The notes under the pieces are model-generated. The model made no database searches. It saw nothing but the letters and a program-made list of their open reading frames with translations, and was not told where the DNA came from. From positions 9,188 to 63,493 of the forward strand of contig OMOD01000090.1 in the NCBI GenBank assembly GCA_900290255.1: a stretch of DNA of 54,306 bases, in the 5' to 3' direction. Below are positions 42,366 to 51,479 of this stretch, in pieces. The stretch comes from Candidatus Sulfotelmatobacter kueseliae (lineage in GTDB: Bacteria > Acidobacteriota > Terriglobia > Terriglobales > Acidobacteriaceae). Each line of letters begins with the position of its first letter. Positions within the stretch are counted from its first letter, which is position 1. The position numbers and the translations under genes were made by a program.

Positions 42366-45300
42366 GTGAAAAAAGGCACTTTATTATTCGTTCTCCTTGC
42401 CTCCCTGATGTCTCTGCTCTTGTTTGCAATACCAGGTTATGCGCAGGGAAATCTGGGAGCGGTTACCGGCACCGTACAAGACGCAACCGGCGCGGTTGTA
42501 CCCGATGCCGCAATCACTATCACCAACGTCGCTACCGGCGTGAAATGGACAGCCAAGACCAGCAGCGCGGGTTATTACCGTGCGCCGGTGTCTCCCGGCA
42601 CCTACAAGGTGCAGGCCGAGAAGACCGGCTTTAAGACTGCCATAGCCGATCAGATCATAGTGCCGGTCGCACAAGTGGTCACGGTTGATCTCAAACTGCA
42701 AGTAGGGAATATCAGGGAGACCGTGGAAGTCACGTCACAGGCTCCACTGCTGCAAACCTCGAGCGCCGAGGTGGGTTCTTCCGTAACCCCGGAGGAATTC
42801 GAGGCGCTGCCTGTCGAGTTAGGTGACGGCGGGCGCGATCTTCAGACTTTCATTTTCAGCAGCATGCCGGGAACCATCGGCAGCTCATGGTCGGGCTCCA
42901 TCAACGGTGGGCAATTGTTCAGCCATGAGATCATGATTGACGGCGTTAGCATCGGCCGCTACGACCTCAGTGGCGGCGGCCTGACCGAGACCCAGCCGGG
43001 CACGGACTCGATTGCAGAGTTCAAGGTACAAAGCTCGAACTATTCCGCCGAATTCGGGGATACCGGTGGGGGAGTCGCTAACTTCACCTACAAATCCGGA
43101 ACCAACCAGTTTCACGGCTCGGCCTTTGAATACCTCTATAATCCTGTGTTCAACGCGGCTGGTGAACTGGCAAACGCTTATCACACCGCGAAGGACAACA
43201 CGAAGGAGAACGATTTCGGTGCTACCTTTGGCGGACCGATCCGCAAGGACCGCACGTTCTTCTTCTTCTCGTATGAAGGCGATCGTCATCGGGATTTCTC
43301 GTATTCCGGCGCGGTAACCATACCTACCCCGGCTATGCTAACGGGGGATTTCAGCGGGATGCTGGGATCGCAGGTCGGTACCGATGCGCTGAACAGGCCT
43401 GTCTACCAGTATGAGATCTATGATCCGACGACGACGCGTATGGTCAATGGTTCGATAGTGCGAGACCCCTTCCCCAATAACGTGATCCCGCCTGCGGAAT
43501 TCAGCACGGCATCGGCCACGCTCCTGCCGATGTTTCCCGCTCCGCTGTTGTCTGCCCAGCAGTCATTGCAGAATGGGACCATCAAGAACACTCCCGAATT
43601 CAGTGGCTGCTGTCCGATCCTCAATCGCGATGCCTATACGGTCAAGATTGACAACGTGCTGACAGGCAAGCAGAAGATTTGGGGATCGTTTAATTACAAC
43701 TGGAGAAGCCGGTTTCAGAGAGGCGCCGCTACGTTTCCGCCATTCCCGGGGGAACCGATTAACCCGGTGAAGGGACAAGACGTGGGTGGTCCGCAGGTTC
43801 GCCTGGCGCACGCCTGGAACATCACCGACCGGAGTCTGAACGAATTCCAGGTCGGCTACAACCGGTTCCAAAACAAGAACGGCCTTTCGAACGACGTCAA
43901 ATACTTCCCACCATCCATTGTGGGGGTGCCGAACACCTGTTTTCCGGGGATCAACCTAAGTAGCCGGTATATTCAGGGCATACCGAAGCAAATTGGACAC
44001 TCCTGCAACAACATTGACCCCATGGAGAGTTTCATTGTGCAGGATTACTTCAGCTACCTGCACGGCAAGCACAGCCTCAAATTCGGAGCTGAATATCGCA
44101 AGTATCGCTACAACACGTTTGAACCGGATACCGTGTCCGGTGGCTTCAATTTCATAGGGGACTCGACGGGCTTGCCCGGCTTTTTCAAACAAACCGGCAA
44201 TCCGTACGCCAGCTTTATTGTTGGGGCCGTGAATAACGCCAACCGGCAGATCTACCCATCGTCACCACACTACCGCGCTGGGCTGTATGCCTTCTTCGCT
44301 CAGGACGACTTCAAGGCAACGTCCAAGCTGACCCTGAACCTGGGGCTGCGCTGGGAGATCGCCATGCCGCAGAAGGAAACCGACAATCACGAATCGGGGT
44401 TCAGCGGCGCGGTGCTGAATGCCGGCGCGGATAACATTCCGGGAGCGCTGGAATTCCTGGGCAACTGCTCCACTTGCAACGGCCGCAATTCGCTGGAAAA
44501 CTGGTACTTCAAGGGTTTCGCGCCACGGATCGGCGTGGCCTACGGAATTACGAACAAGCTGGTGTTCCGCGGCGGATATGGGATCTCTTACGCCCCTCCC
44601 ATTGAAGACAACTTCGGAACTCTGGATTACCTGGGATTCACGGACTATGTGAATGCACACGCAGGAAGCTCGCCGACCGGATTTGTTAACGACCCGGCGA
44701 TCTATTGGTCACCTCTCGCCTCCGCATCCACGGGAGTGGCGAACATTGGGCTGCCTCCGTACACCGGTACGCTCCCCGATCGGGACCCCACCCTCGCCAA
44801 CGGGAACTCGGTTGACTTTCTGCCGAGGAACGGTACGAGAGAGCCCTATACTCAGAACTGGAGCGCCGGATTCCAGTACATGTTGCCGCGCGACATCCTG
44901 CTCCAGGCCGACTATATGGGTTCGAAGGGGACGCGGCTGCTGAACGGCTACTTCGGAACCTTGCTCGACCAGCCGCAGACCAAGTACATGGGCCTGGGCG
45001 ATATGCTTCTGGACGATCTGCAGACGGACTTGCAGAACCCGACCACGGCTGCGACCCTGGCGACTTACGGAATCACCAAGTTGCCCTATCCCGACTTCGA
45101 GAATAATAACTGGGAATCGCTAATCCAGGCGGCCATTTCGCCCTATCCACAAATTACCGGGCTGATGAACAATTACCCGACCATGGGTAGCTCCACTTAT
45201 CACTCTCTCCAACTGATGGCCCGCAAGACCACCAAGCACGGCTTGATGTTTATTGCGGCGTACACCTACTCCAAGTTGCTCACGGACTCGGACGCCGCGC

Positions 45301-45998
45301 TGTTTGCCAGCGGCAGCGAGGATGTTCAGGACATCTGGAACCGGGGGGCCGAAAAGGGCATTGGCAGCTATGATTACACCCACGTGCTGAAGCTGACGTG
45401 GGTGTACGATCTGCCCTTTGGACGCGGACAGAGATGGCTCAACTCCGGCGGGGCCCTGGATCGGCTGGCGTCCGGCTGGCAGGTTACCGCCATTCAGAAT
45501 TACCAATCTGGTGACCCTCTGGTCATCTACTCCATCGATGGCTCGGGCTTCGTGAGCTCGTACGGAATACGCGGGGATGTCATTCCGGGGGTTTCACCGA
45601 GAGTACCCTCGGGACCTTTGGACCCCATCAACGGGACAGCCTACCTGAACCCGGCAGCCTTCGCGGACCCGCCGGCATCACCAGTCAACGGATTCGCGTT
45701 GCGCTACGGGAATTCTCCGCCTTTCCTTACCAACGTGCGCGGGCCCATGCAAATGGGCGGGGGCGAGAGCTTTGGGATCGTGAAGAGAACAAAGATCACT
45801 GAGCGCTCTGCGCTCGAGTTCCGGGCGGATATGTTCAACGTGTTTAACCGCCAGCGACTGGGCGACCCGGATACGTCTTTGGGCGACGGGCTGCCTAGCT
45901 TCGTCAACGGGCAAAATCAGGGTGGGACGTTCAGCCTGGTCACGGGCCCGCAAAACGGTCCGCGCATCATCCAGTTCGCATTGCGCCTGACTTTCTAG
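42366..45998 (+). CDS. TonB-dependent receptor, Oar/carboxypeptidase-regulatory-domain type (second)
   Basis: A 1210-residue outer-membrane receptor. Signal peptide (LLFVLLASLMSLLLFAIPGYA), carboxypeptidase-regulatory-like domain (GAVTGTVQDATGAVVPDAAI, about 25-115), plug (about 120-260, including SGSINGGQLFSHEIMIDGV) and beta-barrel ending in IIQFALRLTF. The GTG at 42366 is chosen because GGGAGG lies 6-8 nt upstream and it starts the signal; the frame upstream is AT-rich and not protein-like. The next gene is a Tat-type oxidoreductase, and the region is rich in carbohydrate functions, so a glycan or glycoside is the likely cargo. Substrate is inferred only. Confidence 0.9.
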   Translation: MKKGTLLFVLLASLMSLLLFAIPGYAQGNLGAVTGTVQDATGAVVPDAAITITNVATGVKWTAKTSSAGYYRAPVSPGTYKVQAEKTGFKTAIADQIIVPVAQVVTVDLKLQVGNIRETVEVTSQAPLLQTSSAEVGSSVTPEEFEALPVELGDGGRDLQTFIFSSMPGTIGSSWSGSINGGQLFSHEIMIDGVSIGRYDLSGGGLTETQPGTDSIAEFKVQSSNYSAEFGDTGGGVANFTYKSGTNQFHGSAFEYLYNPVFNAAGELANAYHTAKDNTKENDFGATFGGPIRKDRTFFFFSYEGDRHRDFSYSGAVTIPTPAMLTGDFSGMLGSQVGTDALNRPVYQYEIYDPTTTRMVNGSIVRDPFPNNVIPPAEFSTASATLLPMFPAPLLSAQQSLQNGTIKNTPEFSGCCPILNRDAYTVKIDNVLTGKQKIWGSFNYNWRSRFQRGAATFPPFPGEPINPVKGQDVGGPQVRLAHAWNITDRSLNEFQVGYNRFQNKNGLSNDVKYFPPSIVGVPNTCFPGINLSSRYIQGIPKQIGHSCNNIDPMESFIVQDYFSYLHGKHSLKFGAEYRKYRYNTFEPDTVSGGFNFIGDSTGLPGFFKQTGNPYASFIVGAVNNANRQIYPSSPHYRAGLYAFFAQDDFKATSKLTLNLGLRWEIAMPQKETDNHESGFSGAVLNAGADNIPGALEFLGNCSTCNGRNSLENWYFKGFAPRIGVAYGITNKLVFRGGYGISYAPPIEDNFGTLDYLGFTDYVNAHAGSSPTGFVNDPAIYWSPLASASTGVANIGLPPYTGTLPDRDPTLANGNSVDFLPRNGTREPYTQNWSAGFQYMLPRDILLQADYMGSKGTRLLNGYFGTLLDQPQTKYMGLGDMLLDDLQTDLQNPTTAATLATYGITKLPYPDFENNNWESLIQAAISPYPQITGLMNNYPTMGSSTYHSLQLMARKTTKHGLMFIAAYTYSKLLTDSDAALFASGSEDVQDIWNRGAEKGIGSYDYTHVLKLTWVYDLPFGRGQRWLNSGGALDRLASGWQVTAIQNYQSGDPLVIYSIDGSGFVSSYGIRGDVIPGVSPRVPSGPLDPINGTAYLNPAAFADPPASPVNGFALRYGNSPPFLTNVRGPMQMGGGESFGIVKRTKITERSALEFRADMFNVFNRQRLGDPDTSLGDGLPSFVNGQNQGGTFSLVTGPQNGPRIIQFALRLTF

Positions 45999-46035
45999 GC
46001 GACAGCGCGAAGTTAACAACTGATCTGTTTTCTAA

Positions 46036-46087
46036 GGCAGGTGGGAGACCGAAGGCGGTCTCCCACCTGCCTGCTCTTTGCAGGCAG
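46036..46087 (+). terminator. Long hairpin with overlapping second hairpin
   Basis: A perfect 15-bp stem (ggcaggtgggagacc 46036-46050 / 46057-46071, loop gaaggc) is followed by an overlapping 8-bp hairpin ctgcctgc/gcaggcag (46067-46074 / 46080-46087, loop tcttt). The shared bases 46067-46071 mean the two compete. There is no T-run. It lies between the receptor stop and the oxidoreductase, probably ending or dampening transcription or protecting the 3' end. Confidence 0.6.
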
Positions 46088-46111
46088 CGTTTAACCGAAA
46101 GGATTCCAGAT

Positions 46112-47470
46112 ATGTCAAAATCCACGCGACGCGAGTTCATCCTCCGCAGTGCGACTCAGGCGGCGGGCCTGGGGCTTGTCCTGAACGGGAAACTGGTTGC
46201 TCTTTCTCCGTCGCCGCTGCCGAAACCCGCAAGCCCGAATGACCGCGTGAACCTTGGTTTCATCGGTTTCGGGATTCGCGGCAACATATTGCTCGAGGCA
46301 GCCAAGGAAACCCAGCAGGCGAACCTGGTGGAAGTCTGCGATTGCTACCAGGGGCACCTCGACCGCGCCAAGGAGCGCACCGAGGGTAAGATCGCAACCA
46401 ATTTTGCCAACTACAAGAAACTGCTGGACCGGAAAGATATCGATGCAGTGGTCGTGGCGACACCCGATCATTGGCATCTGCGCATCGTGCTCGACGCGCT
46501 GAGCGCGGGCAAGGACGTCTACATCGAAAAGCCGATGACTTACAGAATCGAAGATGGTCCGGCAATTATCCAGGCGGCGCGGGAAAACAAGCGCATGGTT
46601 CAGGCGGGCAGCCAGTGGGTGTCGTGCGAGCAGCACAAGAAGGCGCAGGAAATCGTGATGTCGGGGAAGCTCGGCAAGGTCACCAAGGTGACGGCATCCT
46701 ATAACCGCAACAGCTCTACCGGCGCCTGGAACTACCCCATTCCTCTTGACCTCGAGGAGGGCGTCAACTTCAATTGGAAAGAATGGCTGGGTCCCGCGCC
46801 AAAGGTCGCCTACAATCCCGAGCGCGTGTTTCGTTATCGCAAGTATTGGGACTATTCCGGCGGGATTTCCACGGACCTCTTTGTTCACCTCATTACTTCC
46901 ATTCACTTCATCATGGGCGCAGAAATGCCGAAAAGCGTAGTCGCAACCGGGGGAATCCTGTACCGGCACGACGGGCGCGAAGTGCCGGACACGCTCGACG
47001 CCCTGTTCGACTACGGCAGCTACTGCGTCAACATGGCCGGCACATTCAACAGCGCAAGCACTGCGGGGCAGGGAATCCAATTCCTGGGGACAGAAGGGTC
47101 ACTCTCCGTTCTGCTCGGCGCGGGGATGATCGAGCAGGCCGAGTACAAGAGCGAAGGCTACGAGTACTCGATCGACAGCTGGCCAAAAGCGATGCAGGAC
47201 GCATTCCTGAATCAAGAGAATCACCGGGCGGAATCGCAGGGAACGGGGGTGAAGCCAACGCCGGAGAATCTGGAGTTTACTAATAAGCCGGACGCAACCG
47301 TATTTCATCTGGCGAACTTCATAGAGGCCGTTCGCACCCGTCAGCCGAGCTATGAGACCGCGGAGGTGGGACACCACGCCGCCGCAGCGGGGCACATGGT
47401 GAACCTCTCGTATCGCAGCGGCAAAAGAATGCTGTGGGACGCCACTAAGGGCAGCGCCTCGGAGGCGTAG
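46112..47470 (+). CDS. Gfo/Idh/MocA-family oxidoreductase with Tat signal
   Basis: A 452-residue NAD(P)-dependent oxidoreductase. The Tat signal KSTRREFILRSATQAAGLGL is followed by a Rossmann fold (VNLGFIGFGIRGNILLEAA, about 45-63), the catalytic-Lys motif YIEKPM (about 137-142) and the C-terminal alpha/beta domain. Exported members of this family act on sugars or glycosides, sometimes as retaining glycosidases using bound NAD; the substrate cannot be read here. A GAAAGGA precedes the ATG. It follows the TonB-dependent receptor on the same strand, across a large hairpin. Confidence 0.88.
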   Translation: MSKSTRREFILRSATQAAGLGLVLNGKLVALSPSPLPKPASPNDRVNLGFIGFGIRGNILLEAAKETQQANLVEVCDCYQGHLDRAKERTEGKIATNFANYKKLLDRKDIDAVVVATPDHWHLRIVLDALSAGKDVYIEKPMTYRIEDGPAIIQAARENKRMVQAGSQWVSCEQHKKAQEIVMSGKLGKVTKVTASYNRNSSTGAWNYPIPLDLEEGVNFNWKEWLGPAPKVAYNPERVFRYRKYWDYSGGISTDLFVHLITSIHFIMGAEMPKSVVATGGILYRHDGREVPDTLDALFDYGSYCVNMAGTFNSASTAGQGIQFLGTEGSLSVLLGAGMIEQAEYKSEGYEYSIDSWPKAMQDAFLNQENHRAESQGTGVKPTPENLEFTNKPDATVFHLANFIEAVRTRQPSYETAEVGHHAAAAGHMVNLSYRSGKRMLWDATKGSASEA

Positions 47471-47572
47471 CTTGGCGCCAAGTGCGATCCTGCTGAGCGC
47501 CCATTGGGCCGCAAAAGAAAGCGGCCCTGAAAGCGACCTCGTATTGGCAGCCGTTACGCCAGAGCGACGTGG

Positions 47573-49249
47573 CTAATGGCTGGTGGCGCCGCTGTCGTTG
47601 CTGACGATCAGGCTGGAGACGTTAACCGGCTCGAAGTCTGCGAGGGTCAGGCTCGTAAGGCATGACAAATCATTGTCGTTCCAGCGCGCATCGGGCGTAC
47701 CGATGAGGCCGCCGCTGCTCCCATTATCCGCCAGGATAATCCCATAATTTTGAAGAGCGGTGATGATGATGGCAGCCTGCGGACTCGTAGCGGCACACGA
47801 CGGAGTCTCAACCGAAGCCTTCAGGCGGTAAATCTCTCCGGCAGGGCCGGACATGGTGCAGCTTTCGGGCGGAGAAGATTGGGAAATCTCTGATTCCGTG
47901 GGAATGGTCTGCCCTCCCGAATCCGTGCAACTTCCCTGGCCTGCGCTCTGCGTGCCGGGCCAGACCCAGTAGTTGAGCATGTGTTCTACGGTGAATCGGA
48001 TGGGATGCCGAACCGTGCCAGCCGGCGCGCTGGGCGTGCCCCGTCCGATCACTTCGTCAGCATTGACGATGAGGGGAGAGATCGGAAGCCCCGCGGCGTC
48101 AGTTGTGCCATTTCCCTGGGGCGTAAGAGCGTCCGAGGTTACATCCGGCCAAAGGGCGTTTGAGGAACAAGTCCAGGGACCGCTTTCGTAGATTCCCTGC
48201 CACATTTCATAGAGGGCAGGTTTCTGGCTCCCGTTCGCCTGCTGGTAGACCAGAACATGTCTGTCTCCATCCGACGCGGCAGCAGCACTCGTGCCCTCCA
48301 CCGGCGCATACGGCGGAATGGGACCTGAACTGAAGTATGTCTGATACAACGTCGTCGTTACCGAAACCATCGGCTGGTTGTAGGGAACTGAAATGGCCGG
48401 TATTCCGTTCGGGAATCCGGCATAGCCGGTGCCAAAGAAAGGCTTAATTGTCGCCGAGAGATAACTGCTGTCGATGGGTGCTGCGGGTGAAGTATCCACG
48501 GGAAGGCTGGTTGTCCGGGCATCCACGCGATGGTGAAAGATCGAATCTGACGGGAAGATGCTGGCCAGGAACGCATTACTTCCCGTGATGGCGATGCTGA
48601 TGTTCTGCGTGGCCTGCGCGCTAGTCGAATCCTTGACCACAAACTGGGGTGTGTAGGTGCCCTGCCCGCCAATCAGAGAACTGCTAACCACGCCGGTCGC
48701 TGAGTCTATGGACATGCCTTCAGGCAGTGGCGGGAAACTCGTATTCGTGCTGACAGAGTAGGCGTAGGGCGGCGTGCCGCCGCTGGCAACGATGGTGCAG
48801 CCCGTGTAGGCCGTGCCCTGGGTTCCGTTTGGACAAGAAGTTGTGGTGATTGTCAGCGAACTGCCCGACCCGGTCACCGTAACTGTGGTCGTAGCCGTGG
48901 TGGAACCGGCGGAGTTGGTCGCCGTCAACGTGTAGGTTGTGGTCGCGGTCGGACTTGCGCTGGTCGAGCCACTGCCTAAAGCAGAGGTGAAGCTTCCAGG
49001 CGCGATGGAGATGCTCGTTGCTCCGGTTGTCGACCAACTTAGCGTGCTGCTGGTGCCGGAGCTTATGCTTGCCGGGTTGGCAGTAAAGGAAGTGATCGTC
49101 GGCGCGGAGCCATTACCAGAACGAGAGCTTGAGCTGCTGCAACTTTCCAGGGTGATGCAACAAGATGACATCAAGGCCAGCACACAAACACAAGCTACCG
49201 CTGGACTGGTCCGGTGTGAAGCGAACGCAGTCTTGCAATGCACGCTCAT
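47573..49249 (-). CDS. Secreted hypothetical protein with Ig-like domains
   Basis: A 558-residue exported protein I cannot name. The N-terminus carries a hydrophobic signal with Cys residues (VCVLALMSSCCITLESC) that may be lipidated, then a Ser-rich linker. One Ig-like domain (APTITSFTANPASISSGTSS to TATTTVTVTG) and a putative Ig (He_PIG-like) domain (GTPPYAYSVSTNTSFPPLPE, GMSIDSATGVVS) follow. The C-terminal 300 residues (from SIFPSDSIFHHRVDART) resemble surface proteins of unknown function; MWQGIYESGPW, HPIRFTVEHMLNYWVWPGTQ and YGIILADNGSSGGLIGTPDA are notable. Start 49249 has AAGGAG upstream. The likely role is binding or processing an outside polymer. Confidence 0.8.
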   Translation of the reverse strand: MSVHCKTAFASHRTSPAVACVCVLALMSSCCITLESCSSSSSRSGNGSAPTITSFTANPASISSGTSSTLSWSTTGATSISIAPGSFTSALGSGSTSASPTATTTYTLTATNSAGSTTATTTVTVTGSGSSLTITTTSCPNGTQGTAYTGCTIVASGGTPPYAYSVSTNTSFPPLPEGMSIDSATGVVSSSLIGGQGTYTPQFVVKDSTSAQATQNISIAITGSNAFLASIFPSDSIFHHRVDARTTSLPVDTSPAAPIDSSYLSATIKPFFGTGYAGFPNGIPAISVPYNQPMVSVTTTLYQTYFSSGPIPPYAPVEGTSAAAASDGDRHVLVYQQANGSQKPALYEMWQGIYESGPWTCSSNALWPDVTSDALTPQGNGTTDAAGLPISPLIVNADEVIGRGTPSAPAGTVRHPIRFTVEHMLNYWVWPGTQSAGQGSCTDSGGQTIPTESEISQSSPPESCTMSGPAGEIYRLKASVETPSCAATSPQAAIIITALQNYGIILADNGSSGGLIGTPDARWNDNDLSCLTSLTLADFEPVNVSSLIVSNDSGATSH

Positions 49250-49748
49250 GGTGTAGATTCGCTCCTTTGACTGCCGTCGGGTAGGCCGCGAATCATGGCT
49301 CGGCGGATTGCGGTGGCGGCGTCCGCCGCGACAAAACCAGGGAGCCAAAGCGGAATACCACAGCAGCGAACTCGCATCTATTCAACCTGCTTGGTGCCTG
49401 CAATGTCAAGCGAATAAGTTTCGTTTTATTGTGTTTAGTTTCATTTTCCAGAGGCCATTCGCAGGGTCGATCCTGACACCTAACATCCTGCTTTTTCATT
49501 GAGTCTACGCGGTTTATTAAGAACTATTGCAGTTGCAATGAAAATCACATTAGAAATAGTATTTGACGCAGGCATCCATCCTTGGCTATTGTTTACTTTC
49601 TTTTTGTTTCTCTCTGGTTTTTTGTTGGCAGTTGGAGCGCCTGGATAGAGAAACAAGAAACTGAATGAGCAGGCCCGCAACAACGCCCTCGCATGGTTGA
49701 CGAGCGGTGCCCCGCTCCCATGAGTCTGCTCATTCCGAAGAAATCCGA
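49250..49748. other. AT-rich divergent control region with 5' UTR hairpins
   Basis: This 499-bp gap between the Ig-like protein and the symporter is AT-richer than its surroundings and has no credible gene. It contains a palindrome attgca-gt-tgcaat (49526-49539) and, just before the symporter, a 10-bp inverted repeat gaatgagcag (49663-49672) / ctgctcattc (49726-49735) enclosing a 6-bp hairpin (gagcgg 49702-49707 / ccgctc 49712-49717). These structures could gate symporter expression. Confidence 0.55.
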
Positions 49749-51479
49749 ATGAAGACAGCTAACATTCTCGATTTCTCGATTATCGCCATTTACATGGTGG
49801 CGATGCTGAGTATCGGATTCGTCTTTATGCGGTTCAACCGGAGCGCTTCCGATTATTTTCGCGGGGGGAACCGCATCCCCTGGCTGGTAGCCGGACTGAG
49901 TTGTTTCATGAGCGGCTTCAGCGCCTGGACATTCACGGGTGCAGCCGGGATGGCATACCGCTATGGCATTGTGGTCGTATTCCTCTACGTTGGCAATGCC
50001 CTTTCCTTCTTGCTGGGCTACTTCGTGTTTGCCCGGCGCTGGCGGAGGTCGCGGGTCACGACCACTATGGGCTACCTGGACGAACGCTTCAACGAGGGAA
50101 CCCGGCAGACTTTTTCTGTAGTCAGCGTGTTCTTCCAAATGTTCATGGCGGCCAGTGTGCTTTATGGATTGGGACTGCTCATGGCGTCGAGTTGCGGCGT
50201 GCCGCTGGTGGGGACGATCGTAGTCTGCGGACTCATTGTGCTTGTTTACTCGACTCTTGGAGGCCTCTGGGCCGTGGTGGTGACCGACTTTCTTCAAGCC
50301 GTCATTCTCATGCCCTTTTGCCTGGTCCTGGTTGGCGCCTCCCTGATCCGTGTCGGCGGACTGTCAGGGCTTTACCACTCTCTGCCCGCTGGGATGGTCT
50401 CACTGCGCCTGCCCAGTCAGTATGGGTGGCTTTATGTGTTTGCCTGGAGCTTGATGGTGAGCGTCGGTTACAACACCTCGGCCATGGCCCAACGCTACTT
50501 CAGTGTGGATGATGAACGTTCCGCGAGAAAAGTCGCGCTGTTGTGTTTCGGACTGTTTCTAGTAGGCGCATTTATCTGGTTTATCCCGCCTATGGCAATG
50601 CGAGTGATTCATCCCGATCTGGCGACAGTCATGCCTTCCTTCTCCAATGCACACGAAGCCGCCTTCGCAGCAGCCAGCCTTACTTTGCTGCCGAACGGGT
50701 TGATCGGAATCATGCTGGCGGCGATGTTCAGCTCCGCCATGGCTAGCCTATCCGGCACTTTCAACATGCACGCCGGGATCATTTCAAAGGACGTTTACCA
50801 AACGCTATTCGCGAAGACAAGTAGTGACAGTGCCCTGCTCAAAGTAGGACGAATCACGACCGTGGTCGTCGCTTTGATCATCACTGTTTTGGCAGTGGTC
50901 CTGGCCGTAAAGGGGAAGAGTATTTTCCAAGTGATGGTGACGTTCAACACAATCATCTCCCTGGCCTATGGCCCGCCTGCCTTGCTGGGATTGTTGGTCA
51001 AAAAGACCCCGCCCTGGTCGGGCCTGATTTCCTTCCTCGCTGGCTTGGGCATCGGGTCCGTAGGAAGTTTGTTTCTCGGTTGGGGTTTGGTCATGAACGT
51101 GGTCGTGGTGGTGCCGGTTTCAATCACGATATTCTTGTCCAGCCGATGGTTTGACCGGCCAGAAGGCGCCCATGTGGTGCGGCGGGAGAGGCTCTTCGCA
51201 AGGCTGAACACGCCAGTCGATGTGCAACGCGAGCTTGCGGGCTGCCCTGATCAGACTGCAACGGTTTTCCGTTTCCTCAGCCGGATCACCGCCGGTGTGG
51301 GTGCGCTTACTTTGATGCTGCTGTTCTTTGTGGCGCGTGCGGACCGCCTTATCGTCATTGCTTATGCCACGATCACAATACTCATCGCCTTCTCACTGAA
51401 GTTCATCAAGGGAAAGCAATCAATCCGGGCAGCAAACGACGTGGTGCCGAAGGAGGTCGAAATCCATGACCATGCTTGA
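49749..51479 (+). CDS. Sodium:solute symporter (SSS family)
   Basis: A 576-residue protein with about 13-14 transmembrane helices. The N-terminus has the SSS pattern DYFRGGNRIPWLVAGLSCFM and SGFSAWTFTGAAGMAYRYG; further on, LVYSTLGGLWAVVVTDFLQA is the family signature region, and AAMFSSAMASLSGTFNMHAG a conserved helix. It imports a sugar, sugar acid or similar solute with Na+. The ATG at 49749 opens the first helix; an upstream in-frame start would add residues overlapping the hairpin. The stop overlaps the next gene by 14 nt, so the two are coupled. Confidence 0.9.
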   Translation: MKTANILDFSIIAIYMVAMLSIGFVFMRFNRSASDYFRGGNRIPWLVAGLSCFMSGFSAWTFTGAAGMAYRYGIVVVFLYVGNALSFLLGYFVFARRWRRSRVTTTMGYLDERFNEGTRQTFSVVSVFFQMFMAASVLYGLGLLMASSCGVPLVGTIVVCGLIVLVYSTLGGLWAVVVTDFLQAVILMPFCLVLVGASLIRVGGLSGLYHSLPAGMVSLRLPSQYGWLYVFAWSLMVSVGYNTSAMAQRYFSVDDERSARKVALLCFGLFLVGAFIWFIPPMAMRVIHPDLATVMPSFSNAHEAAFAAASLTLLPNGLIGIMLAAMFSSAMASLSGTFNMHAGIISKDVYQTLFAKTSSDSALLKVGRITTVVVALIITVLAVVLAVKGKSIFQVMVTFNTIISLAYGPPALLGLLVKKTPPWSGLISFLAGLGIGSVGSLFLGWGLVMNVVVVVPVSITIFLSSRWFDRPEGAHVVRRERLFARLNTPVDVQRELAGCPDQTATVFRFLSRITAGVGALTLMLLFFVARADRLIVIAYATITILIAFSLKFIKGKQSIRAANDVVPKEVEIHDHA

